Shown: piece by piece, positions 13,353 to 23,592 of the stretch
Layout: each line of letters starts with the position of its first letter
How positions within the stretch are numbered: the stretch's first letter is position 1
DNA from: Agrypnia vestita
Lineage: Eukaryota; Arthropoda; Insecta; Trichoptera; Phryganeidae
Length of the DNA stretch: 64,000 nt
NCBI GenBank assembly: GCA_016648135.1
Contig: JADDOH010004035.1
Location: forward strand, 45,046 to 109,045
Direction: 5' to 3'
Position numbers and translations under genes: made by a program
The notes under the pieces: model-generated
The model's input: only the letters and a program-made list of their open reading frames with translations
Told to the model about the DNA's origin: nothing
Database searches by the model: none

Positions 13353-13381
13353 CCGGTACGTCCGACATCCTCGCGCGTAGA

Positions 13382-13740
13382 TCGCGGTTTCCTACGTGGC
13401 CGAGTTGACGACCCAAAGCACACAGCAGCTCCCTCGGCCGAAGCGGAGGCCCCGGCCAGCGGCGCGCCCGGGAGGCGGCGGCCGGCGCGGTGCTGTAGCG
13501 CGGGTCTAAGACCCCGGCGCGGGCTCTGCACAGTCATCATTAAACTTGGCAAAGAATCTGATTGAACCGAGACGAGTCTTGCGCAAGCGCGCGGCGGCGG
13601 ATGTTACACAATCCGCGCTCGGCCGGCCGCACGAACCCGCTCGGCCGGAATCGGAATAGCCGAAGATTACCGAGCGACGAATAGGCGAGGCTTTAGTTGT
13701 GACGGCGAAAATTGGCGCTGGTCGGAAATCGTCGGTTTCG
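13382..13740. other. GC/CpG island
   Basis: A strongly GC- and CpG-rich block (for example GCGGCGGCCGGCGCGG near 13465-13480) lies in otherwise AT-rich DNA. Open frames inside reflect the lack of AT-rich stops and carry no motif. It could be regulatory; no gene was identified. Confidence 0.45.
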
Positions 13741-14330
13741 GCAATTTTTTTTTTTTTATTTATTAGACACTAACAGGATAATAGGTATATGATACTCTGA
13801 TAACAAATATTATAGTGAAGACTATGCCCATTATCCCAATTACAAGTGTCTTCGGCACACTCTAGTAACATGTATTTTTGCAATTAATTATATTTTACAT
13901 GTGCATTTATGTATATTATATATTTTGTGTTTGAGTGTAGTGCGATTAGTATTTAATGAATGATTGTGATTTTTTAAATATTTTTTCACTAATCACATTT
14001 AATTGTGATTTTCGGTAAACAATATGATATTATCACAGGTTCGCGGCAGTGGAAGACAAATGAAACGCTTGAAATTAATTATAGTTTTATTTAATCACAA
14101 AAGTCACTGAACACAAAGTTATCTGGAACAGTATTAAGTAAATCAGACTAATTTCACACTCTTCACTTGAGAATTTTCCACTTATCTGGTACACTTTATA
14201 TATCTAATTCAGTTTTCTAGAATATCCGTATATCGATCTCATCGATATACAAACACTCTACAGCACATCGTAATCGCACTTATTCACTATCGAACGCTCG
14301 ATAGGTACTCTCGTAATCAATTTCACTGGT
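13741..14330. other. AT-rich noncoding DNA
   Basis: Begins with a T run at 13747-13757. Nothing else recognisable. Confidence 0.5.
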
Positions 14331-14334
14331 GGCT

Positions 14335-14402
14335 TATTATTTATTTTTTATTTATTTAATATTCACGGAAGACCAACAGCACAACAAAGAAGCATAGAAA
14401 AC
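14335..14402 (-). mobile_element. 3' end of a non-LTR element (remnant)
   Basis: On the minus strand the sequence reads TGTTGGTCTTCCGTGAATA followed by AAATA/AAATAAT repeats, the arrangement of a non-LTR 3' UTR and tail. No coding part remains attached. Family not assigned. Confidence 0.4.
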
Positions 14403-15056
14403 ATTAATATAATATAGATGGCCAATTACAGGTCTCCACTTTTAAAAATATGTTAATAATCATAAATATGTTATGAAATAAACTTAGGCATGTTTAAAAT
14501 AATATAACAAGATAGAATAAAAATTTGAAAAAGAGACTTAATTAGTAAGTAGAAAAATTTATGCATGTTAAGAATAATACAACAAGAAAGAATAAAAAAA
14601 TGTAAACAAGAGAAAAAGAAACTTAATTAGTAAGCAGAGAAATTTAGGCATTTTAAGAATAATATAATGACTTTTCGCGAATTTAGTTGGCATTTCCACC
14701 ATTTATTCTAAGTCCCTCTTGTAATTTTTAATTTACTGTAAAACGTCCAGTTTGCAGGGAAATTCTCAATTATGTGCAATTTTTCTGTTTCTAAAATCTT
14801 GTGACACGATATTTGTATTAGAGACGTGCACTCAGAACTAAAAAGCATGAGTTGTAAATATGCGACACATATTTTTAAAAAAACGAAATTACATATATAT
14901 TTCGCTTTTAGCCGTGGGGGGATGTTTTGTCGATAAAATGGTCATATTTTAGGCTCCAACTACCGGTCATTGGACGCTATACAAGAATTTTATTTTCTCA
15001 AAATTCTCGCCGTGCATTTCTGTGGCACCATCCAGAAATTTTATGTTAGTAAGTAC
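14403..15056. other. AT-rich noncoding DNA
   Basis: An approximate duplication of 'acttaattagtaag...aatttaggcat' occurs near 14537-14575 and 14620-14655. Otherwise nothing is seen. Confidence 0.45.
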
Positions 15057-15190
15057 TTGTTGATCTTGTGGTTAGGACTCTCGCCTCGTGATCCAAAGGT
15101 CGCCATTTTGAACTTCACTCCAGATCAGTAAGTTAGTCCTATTTGCACAAGCGTTTAGCTTAATTTTAAAATAGTAAGAATATTGATACG
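15057..15190 (+). mobile_element. tRNA-derived SINE, copy 1
   Basis: The tRNA-like head has an A-box-like TTGTGGTTAGGACTCTCGCC and a degenerate B box near 15101-15113. It is followed by a body (AGTCCTATTT..GCGTTTAG, then AATTTTAAAATAGTAAGAA) that aligns with the repeat at 20429-20540. Sharing both head and body with a second locus marks it as a SINE rather than a tRNA gene. Confidence 0.55.
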
Positions 15191-15598
15191 ACATGTATTC
15201 CATGTTTGTATCTCTATTTTTATAAAAAAAAATCACCCCCGAACCTTCAACTCGTAACAATATCGCTTTGGCTAAACGTTTTTGCATTAAAAAATATGGG
15301 CGAAATACTAGGGAGTACAATAGTCCCTCTCAGCCAACTGATGCGGGATACCCGAGGTAGGTAATAATCTTATGTATTATTTTGATTATTAGGAAGAATC
15401 ATATCACAGATTTTCGCACGTCTTCCCGGTGAGGCATGTAACGCAATTTTTCATAACAATTTTAGTATTCGTGTTAGTATATAATTTGAATGAGTGAAAT
15501 TTTAAAATCAACATTTTAAAATTATCGATTGATGATGTTTCTGGGTGACAGTCAGTGACAGTACCGGTTAATATATGTTATATATATTTTAATAATTG

Positions 15599-15803
15599 CG
15601 TTAGGAATATGGCCCTGTTAAAAGGGATGGCCCTGTTAAAAGCCGCAACAATCGTAGAACGTGTATGAGAAGATGTATGAATGTGGCCGAAGCAAAAGTG
15701 GTGTGCCAGGATAGAAGAGTGTGGCGTTCAATCCTCTCTGCCTACCCCTGCAGGGAAACGGCGTGATGGTTAGTTAGTTAGTTAGTTAGTTCGTTAGGAA
15801 TAT
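15599..15803 (+). mobile_element. RTE insertion with 12-bp target duplication
   Basis: CGTTAGGAATAT occurs exactly at 15599-15610 and 15792-15803. Between them lie the last part of an RTE ORF2 and 3' end, finishing in GTTA repeats (15769-15791). The sequence is nearly identical to the complement of 12713-12857. A 16-bp duplication (ATGGCCCTGTTAAAAG) is present at its 5' end. Confidence 0.85.
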
Positions 15804-16148
15804 TATCCAAATAATCCAGGAGATATTGAGACCGTATATAACAGATTTAGAATCAGCAAACTAATCATTCGAAGACAATTGTCTGATCTGACCTTCTTCT
15901 ACAAATCTGTCAACGGACAGATAGACTCGCCCGAGATCCTGGAACAATTTGGCATTATCACTGCTAGGCCGGATCTAAGAGTGCGTAGATTGTTAGAAAC
16001 CACTAAATCCACAAAAAGTTACGTGTACAATGGCCCAAGAAATAGGATTGCCAATCTGGTGAATAGCCACTGTGTTGATATCAACTTCTTCGATGAATCA
16101 TACGTCTCATTCTCATCAGCGGCAAAAAGATTGTTATCGCAGTATTAA
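15804..16148 (+). pseudogene. Non-LTR ORF2 C-terminal remnant
   Basis: The frame contains RQLSDLTFFYKSVNGQIDSP, then RPDLRVRRLLETTKS and a closing SYVSFSSAAKRLLSQY. This 'LTFFYKILNGxIDSP' pattern is typical of the C terminus of insect Jockey/CR1-type polymerase proteins. It was broken by the RTE insertion just upstream and lacks all catalytic domains. Confidence 0.6.
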
Positions 16149-16313
16149 AATTACCCTCAACCCTATATGATTATACCATGTTGTTACTATGCTAGTATTG
16201 TTTTTTTTATATATGTGCAATTTTCCTAATCCATTCATTTAAGTCTATTATTTTTGTAAAATCAATGTATATAGCCGATTGGCGTATGAATAAATAAATA
16301 AATAAATAAATAT

Positions 16314-16434
16314 TGATGTAGGTACCTATTTCACAAAATTTCTGATGACGTGTTTTTTTTGTAAGAACTGGACGCATCTGAAATACATGGTATATTTTCC
16401 AGGCAGCAGTATGTATTATTTAGTAATCAATGTT
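16314..16434. other. Noncoding DNA
   Basis: Nothing recognisable. Confidence 0.4.
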
Positions 16435-16640
16435 TATCCGCGATATTGCGCACTTCTGGCCCGTCGCGGCCACCAAACAAAATAGTGAAATGTTGCGCGT
16501 CGCTCGTCGCGCTCGCCGCGGCGTGAAGTTCGCCCGCTCGCCGTGATCTTGGCAGTGGCGGCCTCCCCCTCCCCCCCACCCCCGCTGACCCGCTTCGGTC
16601 CGCAGACCGCGGAGGCGTGTGAACGCAGCCTGATCTCGGC
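16435..16640. other. GC/CpG island
   Basis: A dense run of CG-rich sequence (GTCGCGCTCGCCGCGGCG, 16506-16523) with a C-rich tract at 16563-16584. The plus-strand frame from 16543 has no recognisable domain. It lies about 4.6 kb upstream of the ovo exon and might be regulatory; that is inference from position only. Confidence 0.4.
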
Positions 16641-16899
16641 TCTTGCGCGGAATAAGGCAGGAAGGATTGTAGTTTTTCTTACGGGTAATGGTGTATCTGT
16701 CTTATCTAGTAACGCTCTTTTAGCTCGGCTCTGTGTTGCCAGCTCTGCGTAGGTAGGTACCTACCGCTTTAAATACAAATTCATATTTTCATTACGCAAT
16801 AATATTTGCGGAAAATTTTATGGAAAATAGCTCGTTGCGTTTTAAAATTCTAATAAAAAACAAATCATAGCGCTTTACGGAAGCGACACCGGGAGTCTA

Positions 16900-17150
16900 T
16901 CTACCTACAGAAGCGAATAAATGGAAAGTATAAGCTAGATCCAGAGAATAACAAACGAGGAGGTTATGAGGAGAGTGCGAGAAAAGACGTTCATCGAAAA
17001 CCAAAACGACCAACGGATAGAACACATTCTTAGATAAAATGCGTAGTTACCTGAGAAATGCAATTTAGGAAAGCGTTGAGAAAAGATATGATCTATTCGT
17101 AGAACAAAGACAATGGCAAATATTGCGTTGAAACGAATTGAGTTTTGGAA
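16900..17150 (+). pseudogene. Decayed non-LTR retrotransposon fragment
   Basis: A broken frame reads RITNEEVMRRVREKTFIENQ followed shortly by RIEHILR. This resembles the 'R(I/V)TNEEVLxRV..K..IGHILR' segment near the C terminus of insect non-LTR ORF2 proteins. Several stops follow. Old remnant. Confidence 0.5.
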
Positions 17151-18693
17151 TATGAAGAATACTAAGTGTGTGTACTTGGAATATTGAACGTTCTCTCATC
17201 ATTTTATGTGGGTATTTGATCCCCTGTTGAAAAATGCTTGACTGATTTAAAACAGGTGTAGATAAGTCGTTTCTAAAAAAATAAGTCTTACACTGTTAAT
17301 AAATATATAATTAAAGAATATGAATCATTATTGTAATAATAATAATCATAAATTTCAAATTTAATTTCCAAAATACGTCAAAGAATGTCAGAATAATTAA
17401 ATTTTGGAAAAAAAAACAACCACGATAAACAGAAATATTTGTATGTACCTAGGTTAAATTTTAATTTAATATTAAAGGAAATAAATATTAACATTTCAAA
17501 TTATTAATCGAAACAAGTTCAAAATGTTTCAAAATAAACATTTTTGTGGAAATTTTATCTTAAAAATACTTAAAAAATAAAATGACTGATACATTTTTAT
17601 TTATCTTGCCAACATTCTACAATCAAGCTTATAATGTAGGTACATATATTTAACATCAATATACTGTAATATAAGAATCGTTCAAAATATTTATTCAAAT
17701 AGTTATACTGAAACATTAATACACATGCAGCATTTTTATTAACTACCTACTTGATATTTAAAACTTAAAATTACAATTACAGACATCCTAGGTACACTTC
17801 TTATATCATGAAAAGCACACTTGCTCATTTTCATTCTCCGAAATTCTCCCCAAAGTATATTTTCTAAATATACCTACTCGCGTGCGGATACTGCACGCAT
17901 GTTAATATCGCATTCCAACATTATTTGAACATCTGATATAAATATCTTTCATTGTTACGGACATTTTAATATAAGATCTAATGCTTTCACCTCAACTTTA
18001 TCTAAAATAATTTTAAAAAGAATGACCCTTATACTCTCGGTGGAAATTAAGGATCTTCTTACGATGCAGCTTTTATTCTGTAAGCTCACTCAGTCTTGCA
18101 AGAAAGCAGTACCCCATAAACGGTCTTAATAGACATTCTATCGAGTGGCTGTTTATACAAACTACAAAACTCATACATTCTCAAGAGAAGGTATTCGGAC
18201 TCGGCCAACGGTCAAACAAATATTGTTAAGTTGTTGGAAAATTGTGCCCGTGTGGGTGAGTACAGTACGGTCGGTTGTGTAATGTTGCGCGTTAGTCATT
18301 TCTTCGAATTGACCCAAATAGTCCTCTACGACGCAGTTTCGCGCTAGGATACTATTTGGGTCAAAAGGACAAGTTCTAAAAATAATTCCTGCGTAGATGT
18401 TAAAAGTCCAAATATATTTTACGAGGGTTATTCTCCACTGGCAGCTTTCGACTTACTCACTTCTGCATTATTAGAATAATCCTTTCGATTTTCTCTTGAT
18501 TATGTATTTGGTTATTTTTATTTTACTAATATTTCAACATATACCTATGTAAATCAGTAGCGTTTTTTTTAAACTTTTAAAATTACTTGATATTGTCAAA
18601 TACGTACCTCTAAAATCTTTTAAGTTTTCGCATTCGTGAAATTAAGTATTTTTATTAATTTTTATTAAATTAATATTTATATTGATAGAACCT
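17151..18693. other. AT-rich noncoding DNA with one hairpin
   Basis: No gene seen. A 14-bp perfect inverted repeat, TTGACCCAAATAGT, lies at 18309-18322 and 18351-18364 with a 28-nt loop. Confidence 0.5.
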
Positions 18694-18886
18694 TAATTGC
18701 AGGGGGGTGCAGTGAGAAGAAGCGTGACTTTTTCCTAAGCATATATGTATTTTGAAAAGAAGCCGAAATAATATACGTATCTCATAATACTCTTCAAGCT
18801 AAATATTTAAATCGATTTTTTTCTTCCAAATAAATGTTTAAATAAAAGTCACGCTTCTCATTCTCATTGCACTCCTCCGCTAATTG
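18694..18886. mobile_element. MITE, TGCAGTGAGAA family, copy 1
   Basis: The left end (AATTGCAGGGGGGTGCAGTG and on to AGAAGCGTGACTTTT) and the complement of the right end (ACAATTAGCGGAGGAGTGCA and on to GAGAAGCGTGACTTTT) form terminal inverted repeats of roughly 38 bp. The terminal TGCAGTGAG..TGACTT pattern recurs at 55203-55626. It encodes nothing. Confidence 0.6.
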
Positions 18887-19794
18887 TATCATAATTTGCG
18901 CTTAGCGGGTCTAGTTGTATAAGATTGTCATAATGTATTTAAAAATCCAATAGTTAAAAATATAAAAATAATATAATTATTATATCTACGTACGAGTATG
19001 CTCAAACATCAGCGAAATTTTATATAATCTCTATATGTAATATTATTAAAATTCTTTTACAGTAAAATGGGTAGGTATAAGCTCCGCGTTATAAAAAATT
19101 AAGAATAGATATTTGCAAATTTCTTTTCCTCTGAAAACAGTAATTTAGGCAATCGACATCAATCAATTAACCTAACTTAACCTCGAGGTGACAGCGAGTG
19201 CTTTATCTCGAAATTTCTAAAAATATTTATAGCAGATTCGCAACAACTCCCTTTTTTAATCGCAGAATTTTTTTCCCGGGTAAAATATGTTCCGTTTTTA
19301 CGTTAAAAATAAGTCATTAGAATGATTTGTATTTTTTATGTAGTTCGCGAGTGGGGGTTTAATATGGTATAAGAAAGGTATTACGGGTGTATAAAACCTT
19401 CGCAATACAGGGATTTCGATATTATTCGATTTTGACTACCTACCTCGGAATCAATCTATTGATTAGAAAATGCTCGTTAATTGAAAAATAAGTGATATTT
19501 GTATCGAACTAAGTAAAGAATCTTTCATCAAAAAATAACATCAATAATACTTATTGCAAGATTGACAAAATAACAACAATTTTATTGTTACGAATGGCAT
19601 ATCCCAGAAGCGAGAGCGAAGCAGCGAGTGTTTTCATCATTCAGTTTTGAAATAATTTTTTTATCCCATAATTAATCCAAAATATAAATTCTACCAAAAA
19701 TTGTATTCCTCGATAATAAGTTGGTTATGATATAACGATATATGAGCATTAAAGATGGAAGGTAAATAATATAATAAAATGAAAATGAGGTCCC
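18887..19794. other. AT-rich noncoding DNA
   Basis: Nothing recognisable. Confidence 0.5.
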
Positions 19795-20010
19795 AGTGCG
19801 GGCCGCGAGCTCCACCCCTGCGAAGGCTGTTTCCCCACGGCCAAGTTTAGTGGAGTAAGGAGTAAGGAGCGGGGCAGCGCGGAGTAACCGGCCGCTCGCC
19901 CGAGCCGCGCTCTCGCACTGCCACCCGTCCCCCGCCCGCGAGCAGAACCGCGAGCGCTGTGAACCTGTAATGGAGCCAACGGCGCAACCTTGCCGGGACG
20001 TTCCTTCGTG
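19795..20010. other. GC/CpG island upstream of ovo
   Basis: A GC-rich block about 1.3 kb upstream of the ovo coding exon. Three overlapping minus-strand open frames (19672-20047) have no recognisable motif and compete with each other, as expected of stop-poor DNA. It may be a promoter or regulatory element. Confidence 0.4.
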
Positions 20011-20428
20011 CCTGACTACCATTTATATTCGGAGTATAATATAACATATCGGAGTAACATAATAAAGTATTTTTTAATTTAATATTTACCTACAAGTTAT
20101 TGTGTATAAATATGTGGACAAACAAAAATAAATACTCTGAATTTATAGTAATCATAAATTTTTAATCAAAGATGATCTCATTAAATACCTATTAGAACTT
20201 TAAGATAGTCTATTTCCCGAAAATGTATATATTAATGATTGATACATAATTTTATGTTTCGGAACACCGATTCTTTTAATTTCAAGAATAACATTTGTTT
20301 ATTTTTGTAGGTGATGTAATTATACGAGAAGTAAAAAGTATACCGCCATATTTTTAGGTACCGTGCCTACGAGCGTGTAGAAGAGCGACATCTGTATTTA
20401 CAAAATGTACGCGTTTATATAAAGTGAC

Positions 20429-20540
20429 GCGCTGGTTTGTCTAGTGGTAAGATCTCGCCGGGGTTCGAGCCTCGTTCCAGAAGTCCTATTTTAAGGCGCG
20501 AGCATTTAGTTCAGTTTGGAAATATTAAAAATTGTACCTA
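20429..20540 (+). mobile_element. tRNA-derived SINE, copy 2 (internally deleted)
   Basis: An A-box-like TGGTTTGTCTAGTGGTAAGA at 20433-20452 and a good B box (GGGTTCGAGCC at 20461-20471) are too close together for an intact tRNA, so the anticodon region is deleted. The following AGTCCTATTTTAAGGCGCGA and ATTTAGTTCAG..AAATATTAAAAAT match the body of the copy at 15057-15190. Confidence 0.6.
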
Positions 20541-20599
20541 CGCGTAAATAAAAAATATTAGAAATTAATATAAGCGCATCATTGTAACCTGCGGTAAAA

Positions 20600-20890
20600 A
20601 TTTTATTTGACCGCTAGTACAAGTCGCGGGACAATATTTTCGCCGCCAACAGACCGGCTCACTCGCGTTGGTCGTCGGCCCGCGGACTTATCTCGGAGTC
20701 GCTGTACGCACCGCCGACGTCACCGCCTCGGGGCCCAACCTGCCGAAGCCGTTTTGGCGGGGGCGGTCCGTCCAGCAACGGTGCTGCCCCCCCAGCGGCA
20801 GGCCCGCTATGCGCGGCCCGCTAGCCGCCCGCCGGCCCGCTCAGTCTCAGCCTAGCGAGCCGCCGCGGCGCACCGCTACTCGACAGTAAC
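20600..20890 (+). promoter_or_regulatory. ovo: Probable ovo/svb core promoter region
   Basis: A CpG-dense block ends about 340 bases before the ovo start codon. No TATA box stands out. The stop-poor frames inside (20607-20889) are best read as composition artefacts. Transcription probably starts within or just after this block; this is inferred from position and composition. Confidence 0.45.
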
Positions 20891-21230
20891 AGTTAACGCA
20901 GTTCCGGTTGTGCCGTCCAGTTACTCTGCCCACACTTGAACCCTGAAAACACTCGCGCCGCTGCGCTTGAAAAATACCGTGATTTAAAAAAAATTTGAGT
21001 GAACCCCAAACAAATTATTGTGACCGTTGTTTCTAAAATAAAATGTTACTCAGACTTTGGAGTTCCGTTGGAATGGAAGTCTACCGTGTTTTTGTAGCCA
21101 AATTTTCGAACATTTCCAAAGGATAACTGTCGCGGTGCGTGTGCCGCCGTTGTGAACCCGATATTTGTGCGTTGTGTGTAGGACGGACTGTGGTGGGATT
21201 CTTTCCGTAGCGCGGATCCTCTGACGCGAG
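20891..21230 (+). other. ovo: Probable ovo 5' leader with a short upstream frame
   Basis: The region between the GC-rich block and the ATG contains a 27-codon upstream frame at 21043-21126 (starts MLLRLWSSVG), in a different reading frame from the main start and ending 104 bases before it. Whether it is translated is unknown. Confidence 0.4.
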
Positions 21231-21411
21231 ATGCCGAAAATCTTTTTGATCAAGAACAGGCTGCACCAGCAGCAGCTGAGGCTCCAGGAGTCCCAGGGAC
21301 TGCTGGCCAAGGGGGACGACCAGGGACTGTGCCCCGGATCGCCCCTGGACGAGGGGGAGCCGCTCCCGCTCCTCGCCAAGAGGGATGGCGACAAGAGAGA
21401 CAGACGAGATG
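21231..21411 (+). CDS. ovo: ovo/shavenbaby first coding exon
   Basis: This is the amino terminus of the Ovo/Shavenbaby zinc-finger transcription factor, which controls epidermal differentiation (trichomes) and germline development in insects. The exon opens MPKIFLIKNRLHQQQLRLQE, the highly conserved start of insect Ovo and Svb long isoforms; MPKIFLIKNRL resembles the SNAG-type repressor start of animal OVO proteins. It gives 60 codons plus one base, then a good splice donor (GATG|GTAAGG at 21411/21412); without splicing the frame stops at 21467. Acidic/proline-rich and then basic residues follow, as expected of a disordered N terminus. The C2H2 zinc fingers are not in this window, so the next exon must lie further right, probably beyond 64 kb, unless a small exon was missed. 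Identification is from recognition of the N-terminal motif. Confidence 0.85.
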
Positions 21412-23189
21412 GTAAGGACGCGAGTTTTTTTTTCTCCAAATTGTCTTTTGCGAATATCAATCGTTAATTTGTATAACTTCTAATCTAGCCGGCCTTGGGA
21501 TATTTTTTTCTTATTTATTCGATTTGTTTTTTTTTCAATGATTTTCGCTTCATTCATTTTCAAATAAGTTGAGTTAGATGTTTATGCTTCGTTACAGCAA
21601 TAAGATATTTGTAGATATTTGGTTTGCATTCAGCTGTATTCCGCTGTATTCCGCTCGTGCTTTTTGGGACAGTGGTTCCTTTGTACCTATATAGAATGCA
21701 ATGGAAATAATTTTCGATTTTGGCATTCTACCTCATCACTTGACAACGCTACCGAATCATTACGATGAAAAAAAAATTTTTTTGTTTACGTTTTTCGTAA
21801 CGAATGGGAGCTCTACGTATTAATTATAATTAATATTAAAAGTAATATCGGTTTTATCCATTTCCTGAAATGACTCAAATTTTGAACTACGGTTGAATGC
21901 ACCGCTTACTCACGGTGCCGGTATCGGGAAAGTCATTAGGTACGTTCGGAACTGACCCGTCACATGTAGTCTAGTCGTACCGGCAAAGCAATGGGATACA
22001 CAGAAGAAGCCGCTATTAAAATTCCAATACCCCAGACGGACTTGTCAAATCAGGTTTTTTCACCCCGTCCAAAGCGCGAGTACCTCTTCCCGAGGCAGGA
22101 TCTCTCCTACACTCTTCAAACGGTCAAATCCAGAAGCGGCGAGCCGAGAGAATGGTCGCTGCTTGGTAGAAAAAGAAAAATATTTACACCCGCTACCCTT
22201 AAGAATGTCGATGAGTGGGTTCTTTTTTTTACCAAGTTGCATTATAAAAGATGTGACTGCGGTGAGATAGTATCGAGATTCCCCGCATTAAAGTATCGGT
22301 GCTTCATGCTTCACCGTCCATTGAAATCACTACCGCCTGAAGAAATATATTAGTGGCTCCGAAGATTTATCATTTGAAAAAATGTATTTAAATTTGTATT
22401 TTAAAGTAAGTAATATCTCTTCTCGTACCCATTAATCAAGCGAATTTATATTTTTTTTTTATGAAATACAGTAAATATTTATTCGAATTCTGTGTTCATA
22501 TCAAAAGAACCTCGAAGTGAGTTCTCACTATGTGAATCATCCAAAATGTATATATAATAACAATAGGTATAACATTTTTAAGATGCGGGTTTATTTTAAA
22601 ACGTACATTTTTATGTAAAATATCGTTTTATGTAGGTATGTATAATACACATACAATGACAACATTGTGTGTTAACAACACCTATAGTGAAAATATGTAT
22701 ATTATTTATACCAACCTTAGTACCTGCCTAGGTACAAAAATACAGGTGGGTAGAACTTCGTAGAAAATTAGTCATCTTGGGAGTTCCACAATTAAATTTC
22801 TCTTTAAGTAAGTATACCAATTATTTGTTTGCTTTCAATTACGTATTGCAGTAAGGTAAAGCTTTCAAATCGATCCAAACTACATTATTTTATTTGAATG
22901 CCTAAATCCTGTATTTCCAATGACTATTATATTCCGTTACTTTCTAAAGAATTTTTGTTAATCTTTGTCGTATAGAACAAGTAAATAATATATATACAGT
23001 ATTTAAACCTTCTTAATAAATTAATGCAAGTGTTAAAATTTCTTGTAAATTTTTTGGGGGCCAAATATTACGGAATAAAATATAATAAAAACAAAATATT
23101 ATCTCGACGAACTAAAAGTATTCCAATTAATATTTTATTTTGTGAAACTATTCGAAATACGTAATTTAACTCGAGTTATATTATAAAGT
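21412..23189 (+). other. ovo first intron, proximal part
   Basis: Noncoding. The 120-codon open frame at 21991-22353 has no recognised domain and no supporting splice or promoter context. An AT-rich microsatellite-like composition follows. Confidence 0.45.
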
Positions 23190-23430
23190 ATAATATATAG
23201 AAATGATGAGCCGAATGCCACAAGTTTTTTTAAATTGAGGAGGCTTCGATGGCTGGCCAATACAGATGAATGATGCGCGATGTCTGCTCAATAATAAACC
23301 CGAATGAAGACGAAGGATAGGTAGATCCAATATGAAGAAAATACAGAACATTATTAATAGAGACGTGCATTCTTGGTGTCAGCAATCGGAGGAAAGCAGC
23401 CAAATGCAAGGTAGGTGCATTTGTGTGCTC
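23190..23430 (+). pseudogene. Possible decayed retrotransposon fragment
   Basis: Around 23290-23345 a frame reads RRRIGRSNMKKIQ, weakly like the 'GRPxxRWxD' segment near the end of RTE/R2-like proteins. Too degenerate to assign firmly. Confidence 0.25.
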
Positions 23431-23592
23431 TCGAGGTGAGGACCCTCGTCGGCATGCGGGGCCAGGAATGAGGATAATGTAAACGAACACACTCAAATAA
23501 CCTGTCAATTTAATGTAGAGTTTCTTGCCTGTTTGTGAAATCAGTTATGCGTTTACTTGGTGTACTATCGCCACACTCGGGGGTACACGCTC

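Larger units (their letters stand above)
12672..13381 (-). mobile_element. RTE-clade retrotransposon, 5'-truncated copy
   Basis: The minus-strand frame from 13352 to 12714 is the C-terminal part of an RTE ORF2 and is followed by a tetranucleotide tail (plus-strand CTAA repeats, 12675-12711). Its last 145 or so bases match the plus-strand copy at 15611-15791 with one difference seen, so the family moved recently. A 9-bp word, TCGCGGTTT, occurs at 12663-12671 and 13382-13390 and may be the target duplication, but the coding match fades before 13352, so the 5' limit is uncertain. Confidence 0.7.
15500..16313 (+). mobile_element. Non-LTR retrotransposon 3' fragment, interrupted
   Basis: An ORF2 C-terminal coding piece (15804-16148) is followed by a 3' UTR and a tail of AAAT repeats (16288-16313). 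It is split by an RTE insertion at 15611-15791. The left boundary is approximate. The family is Jockey/CR1-like by the style of its C terminus, which is inference. Confidence 0.55.

Noticed and set aside
15057..15130. tRNA gene
   Set aside because: The B box is degenerate, no acceptor-stem pairing is seen, and the body repeats at another locus. Annotated as a SINE instead.
20433..20480. tRNA gene
   Set aside because: A and B boxes are too close and the anticodon arm is missing.
21991..22353. 120-codon plus-strand open frame inside the presumed ovo intron
   Set aside because: No domain or motif recognised and no promoter or splice support. It cannot be told from a chance frame, so it is not annotated as a gene.
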